Below, piece after piece: positions 11,820 to 21,459 of a stretch of 64,000 nt of DNA; position 1 is the first letter of the stretch, and each line of letters starts with the position of its first letter. Both the position numbers and the translations under genes were made by a program. The notes below the pieces were generated by a model. That model searched no databases. It was not told the origin of the DNA and saw only the letters and a list, made by a program, of their open reading frames with translations. This DNA is from Rhynchopus euleeides (Eukaryota; Euglenozoa; Diplonemea; Diplonemida; Diplonemidae): assembly GCA_963210315.1 (NCBI GenBank), contig OY723255.1, positions 682,001-746,000 on the forward strand, read 5' to 3'.

Positions 11820-12070
11820 TTTTTTGATTTGACAACTCCGGTTTGGTGTACCTCGATGAGCTTACCTTACCTTGTCGTCGGACACAACATATCATCGTTG
11901 TCCCAAACCCCGTAACCCACGTGAAGTGGATCATCTGAAGTGCAGAATGAGGTGGAGCAGGTGGAGCACGAAACATAAGTAAACCATAGCAAGAGAGGCC
12001 AGCAGCAGTCCCGAGTCCATCGCGTTCCTCGTAGCATTTCCCGTACCACACAGGTGTGTTATGTGCAAAA
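11820..12070 (-). repeat. A1 repeat of the 7-12 kb element
   Basis: It duplicates 7268-7521 and forms the element's left (5') end on the minus strand, directly abutting the GCCCGAGG-type minisatellite. The intact element at 43497 has the same arrangement of A1 next to a tandem array. Confidence 0.9.
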
Positions 12071-12246
12071 TAAAACGCGAAGGTGCATGTGGTGGTAGAT
12101 GACGTCTTCGCTCCCGAGGCGGCTCGTTTTTCGGTGCATTTTTCCTCCGAAATTTTGGGAGAAAAAAGTTCGAAGGTTAAATCTGTCGAGGGGCAAAGAC
12201 ACCACACACACACACGCACCGGAGGAGAGAGGGATACACGGGCAGG

Positions 12247-14718
12247 ATGTCACAGGCCGACCTCCACGGGGTCTCCTCCGGTAACACCGGCCCCCAGGCC
12301 GGTGGCCAACAGGCCGCCCCCCTGCCCCCCCTCGTTTTCAACGAACCCCGGGAATACACCCTCGGGCCCCTCCCCCCCCTGTACCGCGCGGCGCATGTCC
12401 GCGCCATCCTCCGCCACCTCCAGTGGGAGGCGCATGTCGAGGAGCCGAAGGACGGCGTAGCCGTCATCATCGCGGACAGCCCCCCCCCCTCTGGCACCCC
12501 CCCCACATGGTCGGTGCAGGTGAACGGCAAGGCCGTGGCTCTCACGGACACGGCGTTGCTGGAGGAGGAGAAGCGGCGGCAGGCGGAGGAGCGGAAGAAG
12601 GGAGAGGAGCTGGACCGCCTCAAGAGGCGGTACGATGGCCTCCAGGCCAGAGTGCGGGAAGAGCGCGAGGCGGCGGCGAAGGCGGGCCGGGCCGCCAAGT
12701 CCAGGACGCACCTGGGGAAGACCGGACGCGGGGGTGGCGCCGCGGCGGCCGCGCAGCAGCACGCGCAGCAGGCCCGCCAGCGTGTGGAGCGGCTCCAGAA
12801 GGACCTGGAGCGTCTGGGCCGCCGCCTCGTGGCCCTCGGCCACGACCCCGCCGCAACCACCGCCGCCGCCACCGCAGCCGACCCTGGCGCCGGCGCCACG
12901 CAGGACGGCGTACCCGCGCTGCAGCAGGAGGTGCAGCGCCTGCACGATCTGCTCAAGGAGCAGCAGAGGCAGCAGGACCAGCAGCGACAGCGCCTTGAGC
13001 AACAACTCGCTACACAACAAGGCCACCAGCAGGCGGCCACGCAAGGGGAGCGCGCCGAAGTGCGGCGACTTCAACAGGAGCTTGGGGAGCAGAAGGCAGC
13101 CGCGCAGGGGGAGCGCGCCGAGGTACGGCGACTCCAGCAGCAGCTCGGGGAGCAGCAGGCCCGGCAGGATGAGCTCCTGCAGCGCCTGGCAGCCCAGCAG
13201 CGCCAGCTGGACGACCTCCAGGAGCGTCCCGCCGCGACTCCCCCCCAGCCTGGCACACCGAAGGCTGTGCGCGAGCTGAAGGCGCAGCTGGAGGGGCAGG
13301 GCGTGGAGCACGCCCGAGTGCACGGGGAGCTGCGCGGCCTGCTTGTTGGCCTGCGCAAGGACGCGGAGAGCGGCCTCGGGGAAGAGCGCCGCAGGGGTGA
13401 GGCCCTCGGCGGGAGGGCGGCGACGCTGGAGGCGAGCCTTCGGGCAGTGCGGGAGCAGCTGCAGCAGCACACCACCCGCCACGACCAGAGCGAGGAGCAC
13501 CGCCACGCCCTGCTCGCGGAGGTGCAGGGGGCCCGGGAAGCGATGCTGGGGCTGCAGGGGAGCGTGGGGGAGGCGCAGCAGGCACTGCCCCAGCTCCAGG
13601 CGAAGTCCCTGCAGACGGGCATGAGCGGCCTCCGCAAGGAGTTCAAGTCCTTCAAGGACGAACAGAAGCGGGTGAGCAGCGCGGGACAGGCGGAGGTCGC
13701 CCGCATCACGGCCGCGCTAGGTGAGCAGCAACAGCAAGGGGTGGAGCTGCTGTCGCGGTTGGCCGCCGTCGCCGAGGAGGGGCGCCTCAGCCAAGCCCAG
13801 GCGGACGCGCGCCTGACAGCCGCCCTCGCCGACGTGCAGGCGACAGCGCAGGCGACTGCGGACGGCCTGCGGGCTGCGAGCGAGCAGCAGCTGGGCGAGC
13901 TCCGGGAGGAGCTGGGCAGGCAGCGCGTGGGCAATGACGCCCAGCAGGCAATGGTGGCAGACGGGCGGCGGCAGCTGGAGGGGATGCGCGCCGAGCTCGC
14001 TGAATCACAGCGGGCAGTCGCGGAGGAGACGAGGGCGCACCTCGCCGAGCTCCACCACCACTACCATGCCCAGCCCGCCCGGGGGAGGCCAGGTGAGCAG
14101 CGCAGGAGCCGGTGCCGCTCCCCGCGGCGGGCCCGCAACCGCGAGGGCAGGGACACCTCCAGGGAACGGGAGAGGGCCTCGGCGACCCTGCAAGAGGTCA
14201 TCCGCGAGGATGTGCAGGTGAGGGAGGCGCTGCGCCATGCTACGGCAACGGCAGCAACAACAACAGCAACAACGGCGCCACCCCCCCCAGTGGCGGCAAC
14301 AGCGGAGCCGGCCCAGACCAAAACGGCAATCGCGCCACCACCGGCAGGGGCTGACCAACCTGCCCCCACAGCCAACGCTGACCTCGAACCCCCCGCGTCT
14401 GATAGCAACAACAACACCACCACCGCCACCTCCGCAGCGCCCGCAGCCGCCCCTGCGCCCGGGGATACACCCGTGCCCGCACCGCAGCAGCAGCAGCCTG
14501 ACCCTGGATGCGGAGGCGAAGGGCAGCCCCCGGCGTCCGAGCAGCTACCCCCCCCTCAGCAACCCGCGCCCGGGAACAAAGGGGCCGAGGCCGGACAAGG
14601 GGACGCGGCAGCTGATCAGGACGTCACCGACACACCCCGAGTGGCGGGAAAGGGCGCGGGCAAGAACGGCAAGGCACCCCTACTGTGGAGGGGGGCTAAG
14701 CGCTACACCCCCTACTAG
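12247..14718 (+). CDS. LINE-A ORF1: long coiled-coil protein
   Basis: The ORF encodes 823 residues from an ATG preceded by GGCAGG. Residues ~100-600 are an almost continuous Glu/Gln/Arg/Leu/Ala coiled coil, including a near-exact internal duplication ('GERAEVRRLQQ.LGEQ') at about 267-302. Residues ~640-823 are Thr/Ala/Pro/Gln-rich and probably disordered, with a basic Arg-rich patch near 620-650 ('RRSRCRSPRRARNR') that could bind RNA. LINE ORF1 proteins are typically RNA-binding, multimerising chaperones, and this layout fits, although no RRM or zinc knuckle is visible. The ORF ends in a single TAG followed in the same frame by ORF2. Antisense frames over the coiled coil are shadows. Confidence 0.85.
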   Translation: MSQADLHGVSSGNTGPQAGGQQAAPLPPLVFNEPREYTLGPLPPLYRAAHVRAILRHLQWEAHVEEPKDGVAVIIADSPPPSGTPPTWSVQVNGKAVALTDTALLEEEKRRQAEERKKGEELDRLKRRYDGLQARVREEREAAAKAGRAAKSRTHLGKTGRGGGAAAAAQQHAQQARQRVERLQKDLERLGRRLVALGHDPAATTAAATAADPGAGATQDGVPALQQEVQRLHDLLKEQQRQQDQQRQRLEQQLATQQGHQQAATQGERAEVRRLQQELGEQKAAAQGERAEVRRLQQQLGEQQARQDELLQRLAAQQRQLDDLQERPAATPPQPGTPKAVRELKAQLEGQGVEHARVHGELRGLLVGLRKDAESGLGEERRRGEALGGRAATLEASLRAVREQLQQHTTRHDQSEEHRHALLAEVQGAREAMLGLQGSVGEAQQALPQLQAKSLQTGMSGLRKEFKSFKDEQKRVSSAGQAEVARITAALGEQQQQGVELLSRLAAVAEEGRLSQAQADARLTAALADVQATAQATADGLRAASEQQLGELREELGRQRVGNDAQQAMVADGRRQLEGMRAELAESQRAVAEETRAHLAELHHHYHAQPARGRPGEQRRSRCRSPRRARNREGRDTSRERERASATLQEVIREDVQVREALRHATATAATTTATTAPPPPVAATAEPAQTKTAIAPPPAGADQPAPTANADLEPPASDSNNNTTTATSAAPAAAPAPGDTPVPAPQQQQPDPGCGGEGQPPASEQLPPPQQPAPGNKGAEAGQGDAAADQDVTDTPRVAGKGAGKNGKAPLLWRGAKRYTPY

Positions 14719-14760
14719 GGGGTGAGGCGCCCCCTCAAGGGGGGACCCGGCCTACACCCT
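14716..14760 (+). promoter_or_regulatory. In-frame TAG between ORF1 and ORF2; candidate readthrough or reinitiation site
   Basis: ORF1 and ORF2 share a frame and are separated only by TAG at 14716-14718. The next bases (GGGGGTGAGGCGCCCCCTC, then AAGGGGGGACC) can pair as overlapping G/C stems, resembling the structured context downstream of leaky stops. The first in-frame ATG of ORF2 is at 15037, 318 bases later and just before the OTU domain, so reinitiation there is a real alternative. Confidence 0.5.
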
Positions 14761-17700
14761 AAGGCTTCCGGTTCCCCCGGCGGGGGCGCCGACCAGGGGA
14801 TAGGGGGAGCGCCCGTGGCGCAGCACCCTCTCGCCGCCGGCGAACCCTCCCCACAACCCCCCCATAGAGAACCAAAACCCGCAGGGACAGGAGTAACCTC
14901 TGCGGGGCCTTTAGATAGAGCGAGAGTGCATAGAAGCCACGCCCCTGGGGCAGGAGAACCCCGGGGGCTCCGGGGAGGAGGGGGACAGGAGTACTCCCCC
15001 TCCTCAGTAGAGCAGGACGACCGATGGCTGGCAGAGATGGCGCAACGACTGCTGGCAGTGCGTGAGGCGGTGGCAAAAGACGGCAACTGCCAATACACCG
15101 GCCTCGCGGTGCAATGTGCGGGATGGACGGCGGCCTCTCTCAGAGCAGCTGTAGTCGAAGCCCTGGGACAGGACGCCGAGAGGCGAGCAACCTACGCGCC
15201 CGATATAGATGACCCCCGGGCACCCCCGTCCTACGACGACTACATCGCGGCGCAGGCACAGAGCGGGGTCTACGGGGACGGGGCTACACTCAGGGTAGCG
15301 GCTGAGGTGTTGGGGGCCCAGGTGTGGGTCCTCGGCACTACGGATAGGCTGCACCTGGGGCGCGTCGGGTCAGGCGACAAAGTGATATGCCTCACGTGGA
15401 GGCCCTTCCACTACGACGTGCTGCGCATCCCCCTCACGCTAGCCAGGGAGTTAGCAGCCTCCACGACAAACAGATGGAAACTCCCCACCGCGACTCCCAC
15501 TCCTCCTCCTGTAGCTCCAACCGCAACCGCCGCTACCACAATCTCCCCGATACGCGGCCCTGCTCCCAGGCCGCCGTCGCGACGCCCCGCGCCGCGGCCA
15601 GCGTCTCCTGGGGTACTCAGGGTGGCGTCAGCCAACGTCACGTCGCTGTCAACCCACTTGTGTGATGTGGCGGACCTGAAGGCAGACGTTGTGGCCCTGC
15701 AAGAAACGCGTGTCCCGGACCCCAGCAAGGGCACGCTCAGCAGCTACTTCGCGGCCCACGGCTGGTCCATGCACTGGGGTAAGGGCATGCCCAAAGTCAA
15801 GGGGGCCAATGGCTACGAGCAGACCCGACCCGGAGGAGTGGCAGTCATGGCAAAAGAGGGCCTGGTAGCGCAAGTGGTGCAACCGAAGACCAAGCTGGAA
15901 AAGAAGCTGCATGACAGTACCCGCCTGGTACACGTGGTGCTCGCAACCAGTAACGGCAAGACAGCGCTCCACATCCTGTGCGTTTATGGTCACTCTGGGA
16001 TGGAGGTGCGAGTGCAGCGGGAGACCCTCCTGCAGGAGGCGCTGGACCTCGCAGCCGGCCTGGGGCAGGTGCCCGTGTTGCTGCTGGGGGACCTCAACAC
16101 CAACCCGGAGACCAGTGCCGTCCTATCCCAGGCGTGCCGGGTGGGTGGTTGGACCGATGCGGCGGTCTCATACGCAGAGCTGAAACAGCAGGAAGTTCGG
16201 AACACCTGCTGGGCATCGAAGGAAGGCACCAGACTGGACATCTGCCTGCTGAACCCCTGCGCGGCGCCGGCCTTGCGCTCCGTCGAGGTGGCAGAAAAGG
16301 GCGAATACGGCATCCCCACGCACTGCCCGCTCTTCGTCGACCTCGACCTCGCCGCCTTCCGCCGACCGAAGCAAATCTGCATCCTCCCCGCCCCCTTTCC
16401 TAAGTGCAAGCCCACGCTCGGGGGCGCTGCCGCCAGAGAGGTGCTGCTGGATGTGCTAACCGCAGAGAAAACGAAAAAGGGTGCAACAGGAGCGCAACTC
16501 CTCCGCCGGGCCTCAGCCTGCAGCGAGAACTTCCTGAAGCGTGTCCACGTGGGCCAACTCGGAAGGCAGGAAGCGGCGTACACGGGCAGGGCGGAGGGCT
16601 ACCACATGCAGCAGTCGAGGGTGGCCACCAAACACCGCCCCGCCTCCGCCCGAGGAGCGGGCGACAAGAACACCCGGGCGAAGGACAAGCTGTTGGGGAA
16701 CCTCCGGACCCTCATCCTGGAGGGCCGCCACCGACTGCTGGAGTCTGCGCCATACCCCCCCACACCCAACGAAGAGCACGCCTGGGACGCTGCGAAGAAG
16801 CGGCTGAAGGGAGGGGGCCTTCCCCCGGGGCTGGAGGCGGCGCTGGCGGGCACCACCTCACAACTGCCGGACCTCGAGACGATGGAGATGGCCCTTGTCG
16901 CCCTGGAGGGATCTCAGCGAGGCATGTTCGACGCGCTCCGCGACGAAAGACTCCGCACGTGGAAGGCGAGGATGCAGAAGGCCTGGACGCAGGAGGCGGG
17001 GATAGTGTTCTCGTACCTCGCAGACCGCTTCTGCGCCCCTACCACCTTCATGCGCCGCGAGGATGGCTCCTTCACGGCCTGCCCCAAGGAGGCGGATGAA
17101 CTGCTGAGGAGCGATACTGCGTGGGGGGGCTACTTCCGGAAGTATGCGACGACGCCTGAGCCTCGCTGGGACACCTTCCGACAGAGGTACAGCGACTTCC
17201 TCCCTGACCCGGCCGAGATGGAGTGTAAGACCATTACGGCAGAAGACGTTGGGACAGCGCTGGCTAAAATGTCTACATCCACCTCGCCGGGCCTACACGG
17301 CTGGAGGGTGCACGAGCTGCGGCAACTCCCAGGGGACCTCCTCAAGTTGTTCGCGGAGGTGTTCAATGAGGTCGAGAGATCGGGCGAATGGCCGGAGCAG
17401 CTGATGCACGCCATGATTTGCCTCATTCCCAAGCCCGGCAGCTCAGGTGAGCCGCTGTCGCAGCGCCCCATCAGCATCACTCCCGTGCTGTACAGGGTGT
17501 GGGCAGCAATCCGAGTGAAGCCTGCGCTGAAGTGGCTGGAGAGCATTGCGCCTGAGGACTTGCACGGATGCAGACCTGGCCACGGCGCGGAGGACCTCAT
17601 CTGGCACCTGGCAGCACGGATCGAAGAGGCCCACCTCACAGGACAGCCACTGTACGGTGTCGCCCTAGACTTTAAGAAATGCTTCGACACGGTGCCGATT

Positions 17701-20700
17701 GACCTGACCTTCTGTCTAGCTGCGGAGCTCGGCTTCGACGGCCGAGTCCTGCGCACCCTGCGGGCAGCGTACGGGTCAATGCAGCGGCACTTCCGGGTAA
17801 GCGGCACTATCGGAGAGGGCTTCCTGCCAACCAACGGCATCATGCAGGGCTGCCCCATTAGCGTCGTGCTGATCAACGTGCTGGTGGGTGTATGGATGCG
17901 CATGGCGGAGCACCGGCAGGGCACGAGGGCGTTGTCGTTTGTGGACGATGTGTACGCGGTGACCCCCAGCCCGGGGACCTTGCAAGCAGTGGTGGATGAC
18001 TCTGCAGATTTCTCCCACGATACCGGGATGGTAATATGCGCAGAGGTCAAGTCACATGTCTTCTCGACGTCCCCCGAGCCGTTGACCCCGATAGTCTACC
18101 GGACACGGGACGGCACGGCTACCCCCCTTCGACAGCGCGATAGCTTCGACTGCCTCGGGGCCATGCTGCATGCGCGCCCGCTCGAGGGACCCGAGGTGCC
18201 CAAATCGGAGCGCGTCGCCCGCCGAAAAGAGGGCGCAGAGCAGAACCTGCGCAGGACCTCGGCACTGCCCCTACCGGTGCAGTGGAAGGGGCAGGCAGCA
18301 GCGATGACAGCGGGGTCCAGGCTCTACTACGACGCCCTGGTCACCCGCTGGGAGGACGCCGACATCAGGCGATGGAGGGGGCTCTTCGTCGCCGCGCTGT
18401 GGTCCGGACCCCCCCGCAGGGCGCGGGAGGCTGTGCTGGATGTCCTCCACCATGCACATCGGGTGGACCCCGCCGTCGCCCCCCGCTACCGGCAGATCAC
18501 CACCTGGGCCATGCAGGTCAAGAAGTGGGGCCGCTGCAGGGTTCTGTCTGAGACGGCTTGGGATAGCAGAGTGAGGCTTACAGGGACAGGCCCCTTTGCG
18601 CTTTTCCGAGCGGCCCTTCGGTGGATAGGATGGAGCTGGAGCACGGCGACCACCCTATCTTACACTGATGAAGCGGGACGGAGCATAGTCTTCGACCCCA
18701 CCGCAGCAACAACGAGCGGATGGGGGATCTTCGCTCATGACCTCCGCCAGGCCCTACGTACACAGGTGGCCAAGGCGCTGGCTGGTCGTCGTGACGACTT
18801 TGCGGGCGCTCAGCACGGCATCGACGGGCAAGCCACACGCTGCGTCCTGGAGGGAGAGGGCGCCGCGGTCACGGGATACCAACGGGGCCTCCTTCGTTCC
18901 GTCATTGCAGGGGCGGTGCCTGTCCGAGGGCGCACGGGGCAGGGCGGGATCTGCCGATACTGCAACGCAGGCACCCCCGAGACGGTGATGCACCTATGGT
19001 GGGAGTGCTCCGCGTGGGACCCAATCCGACAAAACCACCCCATTACGGCTGTGGACCGGTCAACCTGGCCACCTTGCTTGGCGTTATGCGGGGTGGCGCC
19101 CGCCTTTAGACACGGCATCCCGGAGGACAGGCAGCCCCTGCCACTATCCTTCGCACGCAGGGTGGATATAGTGGCGCAGCTGCACCGCTACTTCATTGCA
19201 ATCCTCTCGGCGCGGCAGGAGAAAGATGGACTGCTCGACCGCTCCGCGCGCCACCACCGCACCCTTCACTATCCATGGGGGTGGTGCACGCCCAACCCCG
19301 AACGGGCCTGCATCCCTGTGCGGGCGCCGTCCACTGTCAAACAGACGTGGGGCAAGCGCCCCCCGGAGCTGTGGGTGGCCCTCTGCGACTGGCTGCGGGG
19401 CCTGAAATGGGGGCCGCAGGGAGGGGAGCACACCGTGACCCTCATGGAGTTGGCTGTCGACTTTGAGCTGTCGACCGGCCTCACCCTCCCAGAAGTCGAA
19501 ACGCGCCGCATCCGCCCCCACACACCTGACCCCCCTGAGAGGGGGCCGCGGGAGGCCCGCCCACGCATCCCCGAGGACACAGCCCCGGGGCTCACCCTCT
19601 ACTTCGACGGCGGAGCAAGGGACAACGGCACCCCCTTCGCCCTGGCGGGTGCAGGTGCGGTGCTCTACCGAGACGGCCTCAAGGTGTCGGAAGAGATCCT
19701 CCCTCTGCTGAACGTACGCAGCAACAACATCGCTGAGTACGAAGGGGTTCGAGCGGGCCTACGGCTGCTCAGAAGGGGCGACCCGCCCCCTGAGGGGAAC
19801 GTTACGGTGCGGGGTGACTCGCAGGTGGTGCTGCGACACCTAAAAGGGGAAGCGGTTTGCCGCGATAAATCCCTCCGCCCCCTCTTCCTCAGCACGGCAC
19901 GGCTGGCTGCCGACCTCGGGCCCCGGATCACCCTTACGTATGAGCACGTGAAAAGGGAGCTCAACGTCGATGCGGACGCCCTCAGCAACGCCGCCATGGA
20001 CGAGGCTGAGAGGCAGGGGGAGACCTCGCAGGAGCAGCTGCGGCAGGACTTCGCAGCCTTCCAGAAGAGCATCCTGGGCAAGGCTCACTCGTTGAGGCAG
20101 CTCTGCGAGGTGGTGCGCAAGACTTCCAAGCAACCATGGCACTGTGGCCACACTGCGAGCTCCACTGTCCTCACCGCGATCGGGGGAACCGTGGCAGGGG
20201 GCCTGTCCAGGAGAGCCCAGCTCAGCCCAGCCACCGAGTCGGTGATGCGCAGCCTCCAAGCGCACACGGCAGGCCCGGGCTTGAACCAGCGGGACACAGC
20301 CTTCCACTCCCGCGGCATGGCGTGGGCCGCAACCTTCGCACCGCAGCCCCACTACCCAGAGGGGTGGCAGCAAGCGGCCCAGCAATGGACTGCCAGCAGC
20401 CGGCAAGCCAACGCCCGGACAGGACGGTCATGGGAACGACGGGGCGCTGCTCCCCGGACTGCCCCCCCTGGAGCCAGACGGAACGCGAAGATGCTTACCT
20501 GCGCTCTGCACTGGAAACCCCGCTGCGTGGACTGCCGGCGCCGGCGCCTCTCGGAAGAGGACTGCTGCCGGGACCACCACGGGAAGAACGACGGCTTGCA
20601 AGTCACCATGGAATTTTGCAAGACGCATCGCATGGGCCGGTGCGGGGACTGCCACAGCAGTGCGAAATCACTCACACACTGTTGCGGCACGCACCACGCT

Positions 20701-20781
20701 GGCTATGCCTCACGCCCTCCTCGGAGTGGCACTGAGTTGGCCCCACACTCTAACCCGAGTGGGGCATCCGCTGTGACGTAG
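14719..20781 (+). CDS. LINE-A ORF2: OTU protease-APE endonuclease-RT-RNase H polyprotein
   Basis: The open frame after the TAG is 2020 codons; numbering below starts at the GTG at 14722. Residues ~112-236 form an OTU-type cysteine protease: catalytic Cys123 in 'KDGNCQYTG' and His230 in 'PFHYDVL'. Residues ~299-555 are an APE-like endonuclease: Asn in 'ASANVTSL', Glu328 in 'ALQET', 'GDLNTNP', 'GTRLD' and 'PTHCPL'. RT follows at ~850-1110 with 'FVDD' near 1072. A CCHC (C-x2-C-x8-H-x4-C, 'CRYCNAG...HLWWEC') lies near 1411. RNase H is at ~1624-1763 with Asp in 'YFDGGARDN', Glu in 'NIAEYEG' and Asp in 'RGDSQVV'. Two Cys/His repeats follow at ~1926-1993. The ORF ends with TAG. OTU domains are reported in some LINE lineages such as the Dualen/RandI group; I see no second, restriction-like endonuclease here. 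Confidence 0.92.
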   Translation, partial: GVRRPLKGGPGLHPKASGSPGGGADQGIGGAPVAQHPLAAGEPSPQPPHREPKPAGTGVTSAGPLDRARVHRSHAPGAGEPRGLRGGGGQEYSPSSVEQDDRWLAEMAQRLLAVREAVAKDGNCQYTGLAVQCAGWTAASLRAAVVEALGQDAERRATYAPDIDDPRAPPSYDDYIAAQAQSGVYGDGATLRVAAEVLGAQVWVLGTTDRLHLGRVGSGDKVICLTWRPFHYDVLRIPLTLARELAASTTNRWKLPTATPTPPPVAPTATAATTISPIRGPAPRPPSRRPAPRPASPGVLRVASANVTSLSTHLCDVADLKADVVALQETRVPDPSKGTLSSYFAAHGWSMHWGKGMPKVKGANGYEQTRPGGVAVMAKEGLVAQVVQPKTKLEKKLHDSTRLVHVVLATSNGKTALHILCVYGHSGMEVRVQRETLLQEALDLAAGLGQVPVLLLGDLNTNPETSAVLSQACRVGGWTDAAVSYAELKQQEVRNTCWASKEGTRLDICLLNPCAAPALRSVEVAEKGEYGIPTHCPLFVDLDLAAFRRPKQICILPAPFPKCKPTLGGAAAREVLLDVLTAEKTKKGATGAQLLRRASACSENFLKRVHVGQLGRQEAAYTGRAEGYHMQQSRVATKHRPASARGAGDKNTRAKDKLLGNLRTLILEGRHRLLESAPYPPTPNEEHAWDAAKKRLKGGGLPPGLEAALAGTTSQLPDLETMEMALVALEGSQRGMFDALRDERLRTWKARMQKAWTQEAGIVFSYLADRFCAPTTFMRREDGSFTACPKEADELLRSDTAWGGYFRKYATTPEPRWDTFRQRYSDFLPDPAEMECKTITAEDVGTALAKMSTSTSPGLHGWRVHELRQLPGDLLKLFAEVFNEVERSGEWPEQLMHAMICLIPKPGSSGEPLSQRPISITPVLYRVWAAIRVKPALKWLESIAPEDLHGCRPGHGAEDLIWHLAARIEEAHLTGQPLYGVALDFKKCFDTVPIDLTFCLAAELGFDGRVLRTLRAAYGSMQRHFRVSGTIGEGFLPTNGIMQGCPISVVLINVLVGVWMRMAEHRQGTRALSFVDDVYAVTPSPGTLQAVVDDSADFSHDTGMVICAEVKSHVFSTSPEPLTPIVYRTRDGTATPLRQRDSFDCLGAMLHARPLEGPEVPKSERVARRKEGAEQNLRRTSALPLPVQWKGQAAAMTAGSRLYYDALVTRWEDADIRRWRGLFVAALWSGPPRRAREAVLDVLHHAHRVDPAVAPRYRQITTWAMQVKKWGRCRVLSETAWDSRVRLTGTGPFALFRAALRWIGWSWSTATTLSYTDEAGRSIVFDPTAATTSGWGIFAHDLRQALRTQVAKALAGRRDDFAGAQHGIDGQATRCVLEGEGAAVTGYQRGLLRSVIAGAVPVRGRTGQGGICRYCNAGTPETVMHLWWECSAWDPIRQNHPITAVDRSTWPPCLALCGVAPAFRHGIPEDRQPLPLSFARRVDIVAQLHRYFIAILSARQEKDGLLDRSARHHRTLHYPWGWCTPNPERACIPVRAPSTVKQTWGKRPPELWVALCDWLRGLKWGPQGGEHTVTLMELAVDFELSTGLTLPEVETRRIRPHTPDPPERGPREARPRIPEDTAPGLTLYFDGGARDNGTPFALAGAGAVLYRDGLKVSEEILPLLNVRSNNIAEYEGVRAGLRLLRRGDPPPEGNVTVRGDSQVVLRHLKGEAVCRDKSLRPLFLSTARLAADLGPRITLTYEHVKRELNVDADALSNAAMDEAERQGETSQEQLRQDFAAFQKSILGKAHSLRQLCEVVRKTSKQPWHCGHTASSTVLTAIGGTVAGGLSRRAQLSPATESVMRSLQAHTAGPGLNQRDTAFHSRGMAWAATFAPQPHYPEGWQQAAQQWTASSRQANARTGRSWERRGAAPRTAPPGARRNAKMLTCALHWKPRCVDCRRRRLSEEDCCRDHHGKNDGLQVTMEFCKTHRMGRCGDCHSSAKSLTHCCGTHHAGYASRPPRSGTELAPHSNPSGASAVT
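20500..20700 (+). other. Two tandem Cys/His motifs in LINE-A ORF2 C-terminus
   Basis: Two copies of C-x2-H-x4-C-x2-C followed by CC-x2-HH are present ('CALHWKPRCVDC...CCRDHH' and 'CKTHRMGRCGDC...CCGTHH'). The same pattern occurs three times in LINE-B ORF2 at 61355-61650. The spacing invariance suggests a metal-binding fold. I do not recognise it as a named domain. Confidence 0.8.
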
Positions 20782-21459
20782 GGGTGGGCGGGGAGTGGGC
20801 ACAGATCCGCGCAGGGTTACCCACTTAAAACCACTATCACTACACACACGCACCCCCCTAAGAATAGTCAAAACATCATGATGGAACAGAACATGGTGTG
20901 CAAAGCCCTGTTTCATCCTTGACAGCGTCTTCAGCATTCAAGGGCCCAGTGCGAACACCTCCGTCGACAGCTCTTGATGCCGTCTCATTGCAAACCTGCC
21001 CGTGATGCACAACTCAAAACCCCTTCGCCGATTCACCCTCAGGCAGAAACGGGCATCAAGGGCACCTGCAGGAGCAAATTAGGCAGACGACATGGGTGAG
21101 AGTGATGCATTTCCCAAAGCACACAGCCACCCCGCCCCATCTCCACCATCTACCTGACCACCTACACCACACCAGGAGCCCTGCTGTGGCAAACATTGAG
21201 CATTCGAATAGTGTGCACAGCAGGGGCACCTCACATAACATATGTTGTAATATGGGCTGTTGGCTGCAATGTGCGCCAAAGCCAAAACAAAACCAGCCAG
21301 GTTGGATGCACCCTCGAGGCACCTCAGTTGGTGTGAGAACGGGTGCGGCTGTGATTCTGGAAAGCCGAGCCTACGAGCCTCTGCTGCGCGCCTCAGGAAG
21401 CAGGGGCGGGGTATGGCACGAGAGCCGACATCGAGGCAGGGCCAGTGGCCCCAAGAGGG
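20782..21459. other. Intergenic, LINE-A 3' flank to cyclase gene 1
   Basis: No gene is seen. The first ~70 bases may be the LINE 3' UTR, ending near TACACACACGCACC. The remainder is unique-looking sequence that serves as the 3' side of the minus-strand cyclase gene. Confidence 0.6.

Larger units (their letters stand above)
7167..12070 (-). mobile_element. Non-autonomous DIRS-superfamily element with split direct repeats
   Basis: Read on the minus strand, the element has A1 (12070-11820), minisatellites, a non-coding interior, a terminal stretch CGTTCGCGCGGCGTCCC (7617-7601) running to CAGGACCC, B1 (7577-7522), A2 (7521-7268), a spacer with poly-G, and B2 (7222-7167). This is the same A1...B1-A2-B2 plan as the intact element at 43497-48618, with recognisably homologous A, B and right-end sequences. 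No GAG, YR or RT reading frame is visible, so mobilisation would have to be in trans. The outer ends meet A/T-rich flanks (GGGCAAA left, TAAAACGCG right) with no visible target duplication. Confidence 0.8.
12071..20850 (+). mobile_element. LINE-A: non-LTR retrotransposon with OTU, APE, RT and RNase H
   Basis: Two long, intact, same-frame ORFs (12247-14718 and 14719-20781) have the layout of an APE-class LINE: an ORF1 coiled coil, then an ORF2 with endonuclease and reverse transcriptase. Exact ends are not defined. (CA)n-like sequence (ACCACACACACACACGCACC) lies just before ORF1 near 12190-12210, and a similar TACACACACGCACCC lies about 60 bp after ORF2. This may mark target sequence or the tail. 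Intact frames over 8.5 kb imply recent activity. Confidence 0.9.

Noticed and set aside
12177..14482. Long antisense frames over LINE-A ORF1
   Set aside because: Shadows of the GC-rich coiled-coil coding sequence. The sense frame has an ATG, a stop adjoining ORF2, and coherent heptads.
14719..20781. A second, restriction-like endonuclease in LINE-A as in Dualen elements
   Set aside because: A CCHC and Cys/His repeats are present, but I find no PD-(D/E)xK-like motif next to them; RNase H occupies the region after the CCHC.
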